Shown one piece after another: positions 32,965-41,106 of a DNA stretch of 64,000 nucleotides. The stretch is from the NCBI GenBank assembly GCA_002480085.1, contig DKPJ01000008.1:62001-126000 (forward strand). Direction: 5' to 3'. This stretch comes from Enterobacteriaceae bacterium UBA7338 (GTDB lineage: Bacteria; Pseudomonadota; Gammaproteobacteria; Enterobacterales; Enterobacteriaceae). Position 1 is the stretch's first letter. Each line of letters begins with the position of its first letter. A model generated the notes under the pieces. It had not been told where the DNA came from. It worked only from the letters and a program-made list of their open reading frames with translations, and did no database searches. A program made the position numbers and the translations under genes.

Positions 32965-33867
32965 TTATTGCAGCAGGCTGGAGACCATTCCGGACATGCT
33001 GTTGGCCTGCTTCAGCATGGTGATGCCGGTCTGCATCAGCACCTGCTGTTTCGACATGTTCGAGGCCTCCGTGGCGTAATCGGTATCCATAATGTTGCCG
33101 ATCGCCACCTCGGTGTTGTCCTGCATGCTTTGCAGGTTGGTGGACGTGCTGCTCAGACGGTTCATGGTGGCACCGAGGGTAGACTGAATGCTGCCCACTT
33201 CAGCCATCACGTTCTGTACCGCGCTAATGGTGGTGTTTGCTGAGTCGAGCGTTAACAGTTCGCTGCCGCTGGCTGCGGTGCCGCCTGAACCATCCGTACC
33301 GTAGTCACCGCTAAAGGCCGCGCTCAACGTACCCAGATCCGTTGCCAGCGTGCTGACCTGAGTAGAGATATTGATGGTGATCTGATCGCTGGTCTGGGAG
33401 CCTACCTGGAAGGTGACGCCGGAAGTGCTGGTAAACAGGCCGTTTTCCGAAGCATTGAACAGGTTGGTGCCGCCGTTGGTGGTGTTCTGCAGCATGTCGG
33501 ACATCTCCTGCCCCAGCTCGTCGAACTCCGACTGCATCGCCGCACGGTCATCATCGCTGTACGTTCCGTTAGCTGCCTGGGTCGCGAGTTCGTCCATGCG
33601 TCCCAGAATATCGTTCATCTCGTCAAACATGCCGTCTGCGGTTTGCAGCATGGCGGTGGCGTCAGCAATGTTACGCTGCGCCATCGCCATGCCGTCAGAC
33701 TGGGTCTGCATGCGGTTAGCAATCTGCTTGCCGGCGGCGTCGTCCGCTGAGGAGTTGATACGCTTACCGGTTGCCAGGCGCTCCATGGACTGGCTCAGTG
33801 AGGCGTTGCTTTTGTTGATGGCGTTGACCGCTGCCATCGAGGCGGCGTTAGTATTAATAGATAACAT
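32965..33867 (-). CDS. fliC: Lateral flagellin (LafA/FliC)
   Basis: The 300-residue protein has the conserved flagellin ends: LSINTNAASMAAVNAINKSN, LSQSMERLATGKRINSSADD at the N-terminus and SNMSKQQVLMQTGITMLKQA at the C-terminus. The middle is short and Ser/Thr/Gly-rich, so D2/D3 surface domains are missing, as in lateral flagellins. Many Ser/Thr residues are available for glycosylation. The ATG at 33867 follows AAGGAG; an upstream reading to 33924 is not flagellin. A single-gene transcript is likely, given the terminator behind it. Confidence 0.96.
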   Translation of the reverse strand: MLSINTNAASMAAVNAINKSNASLSQSMERLATGKRINSSADDAAGKQIANRMQTQSDGMAMAQRNIADATAMLQTADGMFDEMNDILGRMDELATQAANGTYSDDDRAAMQSEFDELGQEMSDMLQNTTNGGTNLFNASENGLFTSTSGVTFQVGSQTSDQITINISTQVSTLATDLGTLSAAFSGDYGTDGSGGTAASGSELLTLDSANTTISAVQNVMAEVGSIQSTLGATMNRLSSTSTNLQSMQDNTEVAIGNIMDTDYATEASNMSKQQVLMQTGITMLKQANSMSGMVSSLLQ

Positions 33868-33980
33868 CGTTCTGCTCCTTGAATAAGTAAATCTCAGCTG
33901 AGGTACAGAACTAAAGCGGCGCACATCGGAAAAAATTAAACAGACGGGAAAAATTTTTTTGCGGGGGTGAAAAGGGGTAA

Positions 33981-34001
33981 GGGCGTCAGATCCTGACGCC
34001 C
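33981..34001 (-). terminator. Terminator after the aminotransferase gene
   Basis: A 9-bp stem (GGGCGTCAG / CTGACGCCC) with a 3-base loop lies just behind the aminotransferase stop; on the minus strand the pyrimidine-rich TTACCCCTTTTC follows. It should keep transcription from reading into the flagellin gene. Confidence 0.7.
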
Positions 34002-34007
34002 GCTGTA

Positions 34008-35345
34008 TTACTTCGCCAGACCGCTAAACTGACCCAGCACGCGATCGAAAATCGCCAGCCCCTGCCGGATCTGCTCGGCATTGATGGTGCAGGGCGGCAC
34101 CACGTGAATGCGGTTCTCTACCACAAAGGGCAGCAGACCGCCGTCGATTAGCGCCTGCTTGATGGCGCTCATGTCGGCGGCCGCCACCGGCGTTTTGCGC
34201 TGGCGATCGGTCACCAGCTCGATAGCCTGGAACAGCCCCCGGCCGCGCACGTGACCAATCAGGGCGTGCTTCTCCGCCAGCGCCAGCAGGCCAGGTTGCA
34301 GCACGCCGTCGCCCATCGCTGCCGCATTCTCCACTACCCCCTCCTCTTTCATGGCGTCGAGAGTGGCAACGATCGCCGCCATCGCCAGCGGGTGTCCAGA
34401 GTAGGTTAACCCGCCGGCAAAGAAGTTGTCGTCAAAGTAGCGGCTGATAGGCTCAGAGATCAGCACCCCGCCAGCCGGGACATAGCCTGAGTTTACCCCC
34501 TTGGCGAAGGTAATGAGATCCGGCACGATGCCGTCATGTTCAAAGCCAAACCAGCGCCCGGTGCGGCCAAAGCCCGCCATCACCTCATCAACGATGAGAA
34601 TAATGCCGAACTCGTCTGCCAGCGCGCGTACCCCTTGCATATAACCCTTCGGCGGCACCAGGATGCCCGCCGTGCCGGGGATCGACTCCAGCAGAATGGC
34701 GGCAATCGAGGCAGGGCCTTCCACTTCAATCATCCGGCGCAGGTGGGCCAGCGCGCGCTCGCACTCCTCCTCTTCCGTGGTGGCGTTGAACTCGCTGCGG
34801 TAGAGGTAGGGGTTGAAGAAGTGGACGTGGCCGCGGGAGTACTCGTTCGGCACGCGCCGCCAGTCGCCGGTGGCGGCAATGGCGCTGCCGGTATTGCCGT
34901 GGTATGAGCGGTAGGCGGAGAAGATCTTATCCCGCCCGGTATAGAGGCGTGCCATGCGGATGGCGTTCTCGTTGGCGTCTGCCCCCGCGTTGGTAAAGAA
35001 CACCTTGCTGAACCCTTCAGGAGCCAGCTCAACAATACGCTTTGCCGCTTCGCCACGCATCAGGTTGGCGGTCGCCGGGGCGATGGTCACCAGCGACTCC
35101 AGCTGGGCCTTCATTGCCGCCAGCACGCGCGGATGCTGATAGCCGATATTAACGTTGACCAGCTGGCTGCTGAAGTCGAGCCAGCTGTTGCCGTCATAGT
35201 CCCATAGCTCGCACCCCTTCGCCCCGGCGATGACCAGCGGGTTAAGGTTGCCCTGGGTTGACCATGAGTGAAATACATACGAACGGTCCAGCTGACGTAC
35301 ATCGTCATTCGTTATCGCCATCTCGCTCTGAAGTGCCAGTTTCAT
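34008..35345 (-). CDS. Class III PLP-dependent aminotransferase
   Basis: The 445-residue protein is a fold-type I class III aminotransferase: FFTNAGADANENAIRMARLY, the catalytic Asp253 in LIVDEVMAGFGRTG and the PLP lysine Lys282 in TFAKGVNSGYVPAGG. Family members move amino groups from omega-amino acids, beta-amino acids, taurine or polyamines; the substrate cannot be read here. AAGGAG lies six bases before ATG. It is divergent from a dehydrogenase across a region with a MocR-type operator, and probably serves one pathway with the nearby ABC importer. Confidence 0.9.
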   Translation of the reverse strand: MKLALQSEMAITNDDVRQLDRSYVFHSWSTQGNLNPLVIAGAKGCELWDYDGNSWLDFSSQLVNVNIGYQHPRVLAAMKAQLESLVTIAPATANLMRGEAAKRIVELAPEGFSKVFFTNAGADANENAIRMARLYTGRDKIFSAYRSYHGNTGSAIAATGDWRRVPNEYSRGHVHFFNPYLYRSEFNATTEEEECERALAHLRRMIEVEGPASIAAILLESIPGTAGILVPPKGYMQGVRALADEFGIILIVDEVMAGFGRTGRWFGFEHDGIVPDLITFAKGVNSGYVPAGGVLISEPISRYFDDNFFAGGLTYSGHPLAMAAIVATLDAMKEEGVVENAAAMGDGVLQPGLLALAEKHALIGHVRGRGLFQAIELVTDRQRKTPVAAADMSAIKQALIDGGLLPFVVENRIHVVPPCTINAEQIRQGLAIFDRVLGQFSGLAK

Positions 35346-35408
35346 GCCCTGCTCCTTTCATACCGTTGTGGTTGGGTTCATCATGCGGCGGGCGGGCAGC
35401 AGGCAGAT

Positions 35409-35470
35409 AGAGCCAGTCCGGCGATCGCTCTGTGACAAGGGTGTCACAAAATGCAGGCAAAACTGGCTCT
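35409..35470. promoter_or_regulatory. Paired operator-like sites between aminotransferase and dehydrogenase genes
   Basis: AGAGCCAGT (35409-35417) and ACTGGCTCT (35462-35470) form an inverted pair 53 bases apart, about five helix turns. The right copy is inside CAAAACTGGCTCT (35458-35470), found again in the regulator's promoter region near 39448-39460. This suggests binding by the MocR-type regulator at 39538. Confidence 0.6.
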
Positions 35471-35526
35471 GTGTCGGACCCGCCGCTGTTTCTATAGTGG
35501 ACTCCTGAACTCAACAGGAGAACGCG

Positions 35527-36294
35527 ATGACAACAGCAACGAAAGTGGTATTTATTACCGGGGCAACATCAGGCTTTGGCGCGGCCGCAGCGCATCTCTT
35601 TGCCCGCGCGGGTTGGGGCGTGGTGTTAAGCGGACGGCGCATGGCCCGGCTGGAGGCGCTGCAAGCCGAGCTGGGCGCGCATGTGCCGGTGCATATCATT
35701 GAGCTGGACGTGCGTGATAACGCGGCGGTGAAGGCGGCCGTTGCAAACCTGCCAGAGGCGTTCCGGGATATCACCGCGCTGATCAACAACGCCGGGCTGG
35801 CGCTGGCGCCGCAGCCTGCCCAGGCCGTTGAGCTACAGGATTGGCAGACGATGATCGACACCAACGTCACCGGGCTGGTTAACGTAACCCATGCCCTGCT
35901 GCCAACGCTGATCGCCCACGGCGCAGGGGCGAGCATTATCAACATCGGTTCCATTGCCGGGCAGTGGCCCTATCCGGGCAGCCACGTCTACGGTGCGACC
36001 AAAGCCTTTGTGAAACAGTTCAGCTACAACCTGCGCTGCGATCTGCTCGGCACCGGCGTGCGGGTCACCGATCTCGCGCCGGGCATAGCCGAAACCGAGT
36101 TTACCCTGGTGCGCACCAAAGGTGACCAGGCCGCCTCGGACAAGCTCTACGGCGGCACCACGCCGCTCACGGCGCAGGATATCGCCGAGCAGATGCTCTC
36201 TATCGCGACCCTGCCGGATCATATCAATATTAACCGCGTCGAGGTGATGCCGGTGCGCCAGGCCTGGCAGCCGTTTGCCATTGACCGGGATTGA
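35527..36294 (+). CDS. Short-chain dehydrogenase/reductase, YdfG-like
   Basis: The 255-residue protein is a classical SDR: cofactor motif TGATSGFGAAAAHLF, the NNAG motif, Ser in IGSIAGQWPYPG and the YGATK active site (Tyr-x-x-x-Lys). Overall it resembles YdfG, an NADP-dependent 3-hydroxy acid/serine dehydrogenase. In context it may reduce or oxidise the product of the divergent aminotransferase. AGGAG lies seven bases before ATG. Confidence 0.9.
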   Translation: MTTATKVVFITGATSGFGAAAAHLFARAGWGVVLSGRRMARLEALQAELGAHVPVHIIELDVRDNAAVKAAVANLPEAFRDITALINNAGLALAPQPAQAVELQDWQTMIDTNVTGLVNVTHALLPTLIAHGAGASIINIGSIAGQWPYPGSHVYGATKAFVKQFSYNLRCDLLGTGVRVTDLAPGIAETEFTLVRTKGDQAASDKLYGGTTPLTAQDIAEQMLSIATLPDHININRVEVMPVRQAWQPFAIDRD

Positions 36295-36306
36295 AGTGAT
36301 GTGACA

Positions 36307-36332
36307 CCCCGGTGGCGCTGCGCTTACCGGGG
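36307..36332. repeat. Single REP element
   Basis: CCCCGGTGGCGCTGCGCTTACCGGGG is the familiar enterobacterial REP palindrome, between the convergent ends of the dehydrogenase and ABC ATPase genes. It probably stabilises 3' ends or ends transcription. Confidence 0.75.
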
Positions 36333-36343
36333 CTACAGTACAC

Positions 36344-37105
36344 TTAACGGCTGCTCTGCAAAAACTTGCGTACCCGCTCGGAGTCCGGATCGGTAAAGAA
36401 CTTCTCCGGCGCAGCCTTCTCGATCAGCAGTCCCTTCTCCAGAAACACCACCTCGTTGGAGACCTGACGGGCAAACTCCATCTCATGGGTGACTACCACC
36501 ATCGTGTACCCCTCCGCGGCGAGGGACTTCATTACTCCCAGCACCTCGCTCACCAGCTCCGGATCGAGCGCTGAGGTTGGCTCGTCAAAGAGGATCACCT
36601 CTGGTGACATCGCCAGCGAGCGGGCGATGGCCACGCGCTGTTTTTGTCCGCCGGAGAGGGTGATCGGGTAAACGTCCGCCTTATGCCCCATGCCTACCTT
36701 TTCTAACTGCTGGCGGGCAATCTCATTGGCCTCGTCGCGCTTCATCCCCTTTACGTGCAGCAGCGCCTCGGTGACGTTCTGCTGCACGGTCAGGTGCGGC
36801 CAGAGGTTGAAGCTCTGGAAGACCATGCCGACGCGCTCGCGAATGCGCGACAGCTCCCGGTGCGACATCGCCTTGCCGCTCTGCTCGTCCACGCCGATGC
36901 GCTGGCCGCTGATGCGCACCTCGCCGCGATCCGGCTGCTCCAGCCAGTTCATGCAGCGCAGCAGGGTCGATTTGCCGGAGCCGGAGGAGCCGAGAATACT
37001 CACCACCGTGCCCTTCTCCACCGTCAGGTTGATATCCCGCAGCACCTCGACGTTATCAAACTGCTTGGAGAGATTCTTTACGCTTACCGCCGTTGTCTCA
37101 TGCAT
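36344..37105 (-). CDS. Polar amino-acid ABC transporter ATP-binding protein
   Basis: The 253-residue protein has Walker A (LGSSGSGKSTLLRCM), Q-loop, the ABC signature (TLSGGQKQRVAIAR), Walker B (VILFDEPTSALDP) and the H-switch (VVVTHEMEFARQV), in the form found in GlnQ/HisP/ArtP-type importers. It powers uptake with the two permeases upstream. It overlaps the second permease gene by eight bases. Confidence 0.95.
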   Translation of the reverse strand: MHETTAVSVKNLSKQFDNVEVLRDINLTVEKGTVVSILGSSGSGKSTLLRCMNWLEQPDRGEVRISGQRIGVDEQSGKAMSHRELSRIRERVGMVFQSFNLWPHLTVQQNVTEALLHVKGMKRDEANEIARQQLEKVGMGHKADVYPITLSGGQKQRVAIARSLAMSPEVILFDEPTSALDPELVSEVLGVMKSLAAEGYTMVVVTHEMEFARQVSNEVVFLEKGLLIEKAAPEKFFTDPDSERVRKFLQSSR

Positions 37106-37763
37106 GGGTCATTCCTCTTCTGGCACCGTAGACGCTCAGTCGCTTAATCAGCAGCTCCAGCAGAATGCTGATGGCCCAGTAGAGAGCAATCGCGACAATA
37201 AAGGCATTAAACGGAATAAAATAGGTGGATTGCACGCCGTTAGCCGCAGCGGTAATTTCCTGCACGGTAATAATACTCAGGAAGGCCGTATCCTTCAGGC
37301 AGATAATGAGCTGATTGCCCAGCAGCGGCAGCGACGATGAAAATAGGTTGGGCAGAACAATACGGCGGAAGATTTTATAACGGGAGAAGCCCTGGGAGAC
37401 CGCCGCTTCAATATAACCGACGGAGAAGAGCCGCCGCTGGCTACGCAATATTTCAAAGAAGTAGGCGCCGTGATAAATAACCAGCGCCAACAGTCCCGCG
37501 CTCCACGCTTCCATACTGATACCCAGCTCCGGCAGTCCATAATAGAGCAGGTAGGCAAGGATTAAAAAAGGGATGGCGCGCATCAGGCTGACGAAACCAA
37601 TAATAAGCCGATCGACCACCCGGCTCTGATGCTCCATGACGTAGCAGAGCACAATACCTATCGCCAGGCCGACAACCGCGGCGATAATAAATAGCTCCAG
37701 CGTCGCCAGCAGGCCGTTAAGAAAACTCTCCCGCGCCGACCATACGATACTCCACTGATTCAT
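37098..37763 (-). CDS. Amino-acid ABC transporter permease 2
   Basis: The 221-residue protein has about five membrane segments and the HisM/GlnP EAA motif (GYIEAAVSQGFSRYKIFRRI). It forms a heterodimeric channel with the permease encoded 14 bases upstream. Confidence 0.94.
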   Translation of the reverse strand: MNQWSIVWSARESFLNGLLATLELFIIAAVVGLAIGIVLCYVMEHQSRVVDRLIIGFVSLMRAIPFLILAYLLYYGLPELGISMEAWSAGLLALVIYHGAYFFEILRSQRRLFSVGYIEAAVSQGFSRYKIFRRIVLPNLFSSSLPLLGNQLIICLKDTAFLSIITVQEITAAANGVQSTYFIPFNAFIVAIALYWAISILLELLIKRLSVYGARRGMTHA

Positions 37764-37777
37764 AGCTCCTCCTGCTG

Positions 37778-38419
37778 TTAACGCGCCAGGCGCTTCGCTT
37801 TGCGTTCCGCCATGCCTTGCAGCTTCAGCAGCAGGCCGATAATCACCACGTAGAGCAGACCCGCGGCGAGGATCGGCGACAGCGGCTCGTAGGTGACCGA
37901 TGAGATACGGTTGGTGACGCGGGTCAGATCGACCACGCCGATAACCGCAATCGCCGGGCTGCCCTTAATTAAAAAGGACATCTCGTTGACCAGCGCGGGC
38001 AGGCTCTCAATCCACATCTGCGGCAGCATGATGTAGCGAAAGTAGGTCCAGCGCCGCATCCCTACCGACTCCGCGGCTTCACGCTGGGCGCGGGGAAAAT
38101 TGCGAAAGGCGTTGCGCCAGATCTCGGCGTTGAACGCCGAGGTGTTGAGGGTCAGCGCGACGATCGCCGCCAGGGTTTTATCCATGTTGATGCCCAGCGT
38201 CGGCAGCGACAGGAACAGAAACAGTACCAGCGTGACCAGCGGCGTCGCGCGGGCCAGGCTGATATAGATCACCAGAATCTGATCGACGACAGGAATTTTC
38301 ATCATTCTGATAAAGGCGATGACCAGGCCGGTTACGACGCCAAAGACGATCGCCAGGCCTGAGATCCAGAGGGTCGTCCATGCGCCTTCAATCAGTAACT
38401 GCCATGCCATTGAATCCAT
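37778..38419 (-). CDS. Amino-acid ABC transporter permease 1
   Basis: The 213-residue protein has the HisM/GlnP family EAA loop (PRAQREAAESVGMRRWTYFR) and about five membrane segments. It is the second gene of the importer operon, 40 bases after the binding protein. Confidence 0.94.
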   Translation of the reverse strand: MDSMAWQLLIEGAWTTLWISGLAIVFGVVTGLVIAFIRMMKIPVVDQILVIYISLARATPLVTLVLFLFLSLPTLGINMDKTLAAIVALTLNTSAFNAEIWRNAFRNFPRAQREAAESVGMRRWTYFRYIMLPQMWIESLPALVNEMSFLIKGSPAIAVIGVVDLTRVTNRISSVTYEPLSPILAAGLLYVVIIGLLLKLQGMAERKAKRLAR

Positions 38420-38459
38420 GTTGCCCTCCCCTCCTAAATAGAGTGTTGTAACTAAACGC

Positions 38460-39311
38460 CTATAATCCCGCTAGCTTATGGAACTGCTCGGCGCTGGTAA
38501 TCGGCTCGTTGGGCAGATCGTCATAGGTTTCGCCAAACCACTTCATCTGCAGCTCTTTCAGCCTGCCGGTTTCCCGCAGATGGTTGGTAAACTTCGTCAT
38601 ATAGGCCAGCAGCTCCGGCGAGTTTTTCGGGATTGGCCAGGCCATATAGCCCGGACCGGATACTGCCAGCCCCTTAGCAAACACCTTCGGCCTGGCCTTC
38701 ACCAGGTCGTTAACCGAGATCACCACGTTGATCACGTAGTCGAGGCGCTTGTTCGCCAGATCGGCGTAGGCTTCCGGATAAGAGGGATACTCCATCACTG
38801 GACCGAGTTTGCCACCCTCTTTCTCCAGCATGGCCTTTAGCTCTGGCAGACGGGCAAGCAGCGCGCTACCGGCCTGCACGCCTACTTTTTTGCCGCTGAG
38901 ATCTTTTATCGAATTGAGGCTGTCGTCGCCCGCGCGCTTAACAAAATAGTGCTGAGCCGAGGCCCACGGCGGCGTGAAATTAAATACGTTAAGACGTTCG
39001 TCGGTGATCACTGCCCCGGTGAGCGCCATATCATATTGCCCGGTGGAGACCGCAGCCAGCAGGCCGGTCCAGGGCAAAATACTCTGGTCGATATTGAATT
39101 TGGCATATTTCTTAAGCTCGTCGAGCATATCCTTGTTAAAGCCGTCGGTCTTCCCATTGGTCATAAAGTTAAACGGTGCGTAGTCATCCTCGGTCGCAAC
39201 TTTAAACGTTCCGGACTTTTCAATTTCAGGTAAATCTCTGGCTGCCGCGTGGTGGGAAAATGCCATCGCCAGGAGCGCTGCAAGACAATATTTGCCGATA
39301 AGTTTTTTCAT
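38460..39311 (-). CDS. Periplasmic amino-acid-binding protein
   Basis: The 283-residue protein has a signal peptide (residues 1-24, cut after AAA) and the SBP family 3 fold: GTFKVATEDDYAPFNF, KVGVQAGSALLARLP, ADLANKRLDYVI. It should bind an amino acid or related compound and pass it to the importer. It is the first gene of the operon and divergent from the MocR-type regulator. The ligand cannot be told from sequence. Confidence 0.93.
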   Translation of the reverse strand: MKKLIGKYCLAALLAMAFSHHAAARDLPEIEKSGTFKVATEDDYAPFNFMTNGKTDGFNKDMLDELKKYAKFNIDQSILPWTGLLAAVSTGQYDMALTGAVITDERLNVFNFTPPWASAQHYFVKRAGDDSLNSIKDLSGKKVGVQAGSALLARLPELKAMLEKEGGKLGPVMEYPSYPEAYADLANKRLDYVINVVISVNDLVKARPKVFAKGLAVSGPGYMAWPIPKNSPELLAYMTKFTNHLRETGRLKELQMKWFGETYDDLPNEPITSAEQFHKLAGL

Positions 39312-39447
39312 TGTTCCACCTTAAATTAATATGCCAGGCCGTTGCCGCCGCGACGTTCAACGCGCTGCAATAACCGTGCCGAATTAACGTTACGTCCGAT
39401 TATCGGGGGTGCGTTTTTACAATAGGGAGGCTTTGTCCATTCTGAAT

Positions 39448-39505
39448 AGAGCCAGTTTTGGCGCTTGTCCGTGTCAGCGCTAAATAAGCTGGTACAAAAC
39501 TTGCT
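39448..39505. promoter_or_regulatory. Operator-like pair in the ABC/regulator divergent region
   Basis: AGAGCCAGTTTTG (39448-39460) is the reverse complement of the 13-bp sequence at 35458-35470. A second half, CAAAACTTGCT (39495-39505), differs by one base and lies about 45 bases away. The layout mirrors the dehydrogenase/aminotransferase region and suggests a shared regulator that also controls itself. Confidence 0.6.
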
Positions 39506-39537
39506 GCATTCCGCTAAAGAGCCTGAAGGAGCGCACT

Positions 39538-41013
39538 ATGATTCGTCACTTACTGCATATTAATTTCGACCGCCAGCGTGGTTTGCAGGAGCAGGTGCGT
39601 GAGTCGCTAATCGACGCCATTCTGAGCGGCATTTTTCCCCTTGATGCGCCGCTGCCCTCCTGCCGGGCATTAGCCGCGCAGCTCAACGTCTCCCGCAATA
39701 CCACGGCGCTGGTCTTCGAGGGGTTAGTCAACGAAGGCTACCTGATCAGCCGTCCGCGCAGCGGCTACTATCTGCATCCGGACTACCATGCTGCCCACTC
39801 CGGCGCGGCGGCGCGAGAGCTGGAGCCGCCTGCACCGGAATGTGTAAAAAACGCACCACGCTGGGGCGAAAGGTTGAAGATGCAGCCCAGCCAGCAGGAG
39901 TCGATCCTCAAACCCGCCGGCTGGATGCACTATCGCTACCCCTTTATCTACGGACAGCCCGATACCCAACGCTTCCCGCTCACCACGTGGCGCGCGGCGG
40001 CAAACTGGCTGCATGGCGGCGTGCGCGATCCGGCCTGGGTAGTCGATCATATCGATCAGGACGTGCCGATGCTGATTGAGCAGATCCGCACCCGCGTGCT
40101 GCCCAAGCGCGGCATCGTTGCCGCGCCGGATGAGATCCTGATTACCCTCGGATCGCAAAATGCCCTCTATCTGCTGACCCGCCTGCTGATGTCCCGGCAG
40201 ACGCGAGTCGCAGTAGAAAACCCGGGCTTTCGCGAAGCGATCAACACCTTTCTCCTCAGCGACACCACGATAGTGCCGCACCCGGTAGATGAGGAAGGGC
40301 TGGTGCTCGGCGACGCGCCCTGCGACTACTACTACGTCACGCCCGGCCATCAGGTACCGACGGGAGTGACGATGAGCAGCGCGCGCCGTGCGCAGCTGCT
40401 GGCGCATGCTGCCCACCACGACACGGTGATTATCGAGGACGACTATGACTCAGAGAGTAACTTTATGCAGAACCCGCTGCCGGCGCTGAAGGCCAGCGAT
40501 CGCAGCGGGCGGGTGATCTACGTCAGCAGCCTGTCGAAGGCGCTCTCCCCTGGGCTGCGGTTGGGGTTTATGGTGGCCGATCCGGATCTGATCGACGAAG
40601 CCCGCGCCCTCAGGCGTCTGGTGTACCGCCATCCACCGGCCAATATTCAGTATCAGATGGCGCACTTTCTCGCCCAGGGCTACTACGAAACCCATCTACG
40701 CCGCTACCACGACGACTCCGCCCGCCGCTGGGAGACGCTGGCCGCCGCGCTACGCACCTCTCTGCCGGAGTGCACGCTGATGGCCGGAAGCGAGCACGCC
40801 AACGCCTTCTGGCTGCGGACCCCGCCGTCGGTGAATACCCAGCAGCTGACGTGGCGGGCGGCCCACGCGGGGGTGCTGATTGAGCCGGGCGCGCGCCATT
40901 TCCTGGATCCTGCGCCGCCGGAGAACTTCTTTCGCATGGGCTTTCATGCCATCAACCCTGAGGCCATCGCGCCGGGCGTCGAGGTGCTACAGAAGCAGCT
41001 GCATCAGCTGTAA
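39538..41013 (+). CDS. MocR/PdxR-type transcriptional regulator (GntR HTH + aminotransferase-like domain)
   Basis: The 491-residue protein joins an N-terminal GntR winged helix (residues about 12-80; SCRALAAQLNVSRNTTALVF) to a fold-type I aminotransferase domain with the PLP lysine in SSLSKALSPGLR and IIEDDYDSE. MocR regulators sense PLP or PLP-amino-acid adducts. Divergent placement from the binding-protein gene and a shared operator suggest it controls the importer, the aminotransferase and the dehydrogenase. Confidence 0.93.
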   Translation: MIRHLLHINFDRQRGLQEQVRESLIDAILSGIFPLDAPLPSCRALAAQLNVSRNTTALVFEGLVNEGYLISRPRSGYYLHPDYHAAHSGAAARELEPPAPECVKNAPRWGERLKMQPSQQESILKPAGWMHYRYPFIYGQPDTQRFPLTTWRAAANWLHGGVRDPAWVVDHIDQDVPMLIEQIRTRVLPKRGIVAAPDEILITLGSQNALYLLTRLLMSRQTRVAVENPGFREAINTFLLSDTTIVPHPVDEEGLVLGDAPCDYYYVTPGHQVPTGVTMSSARRAQLLAHAAHHDTVIIEDDYDSESNFMQNPLPALKASDRSGRVIYVSSLSKALSPGLRLGFMVADPDLIDEARALRRLVYRHPPANIQYQMAHFLAQGYYETHLRRYHDDSARRWETLAAALRTSLPECTLMAGSEHANAFWLRTPPSVNTQQLTWRAAHAGVLIEPGARHFLDPAPPENFFRMGFHAINPEAIAPGVEVLQKQLHQL

Positions 41014-41106
41014 TTGTCTGATAAATAGCCTGTTGCCCGGCTGCCGCCTCGGTTGGAGCCAAACTCGCTCTATACTGAATAAAAACAGACAACAGCGAGT
41101 TGACCT

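Noticed and set aside
41056..41072. GAGCCAAACTCGCTC before ybdK as another MocR site
   Set aside because: Too many differences from the 13-bp core; probably chance.
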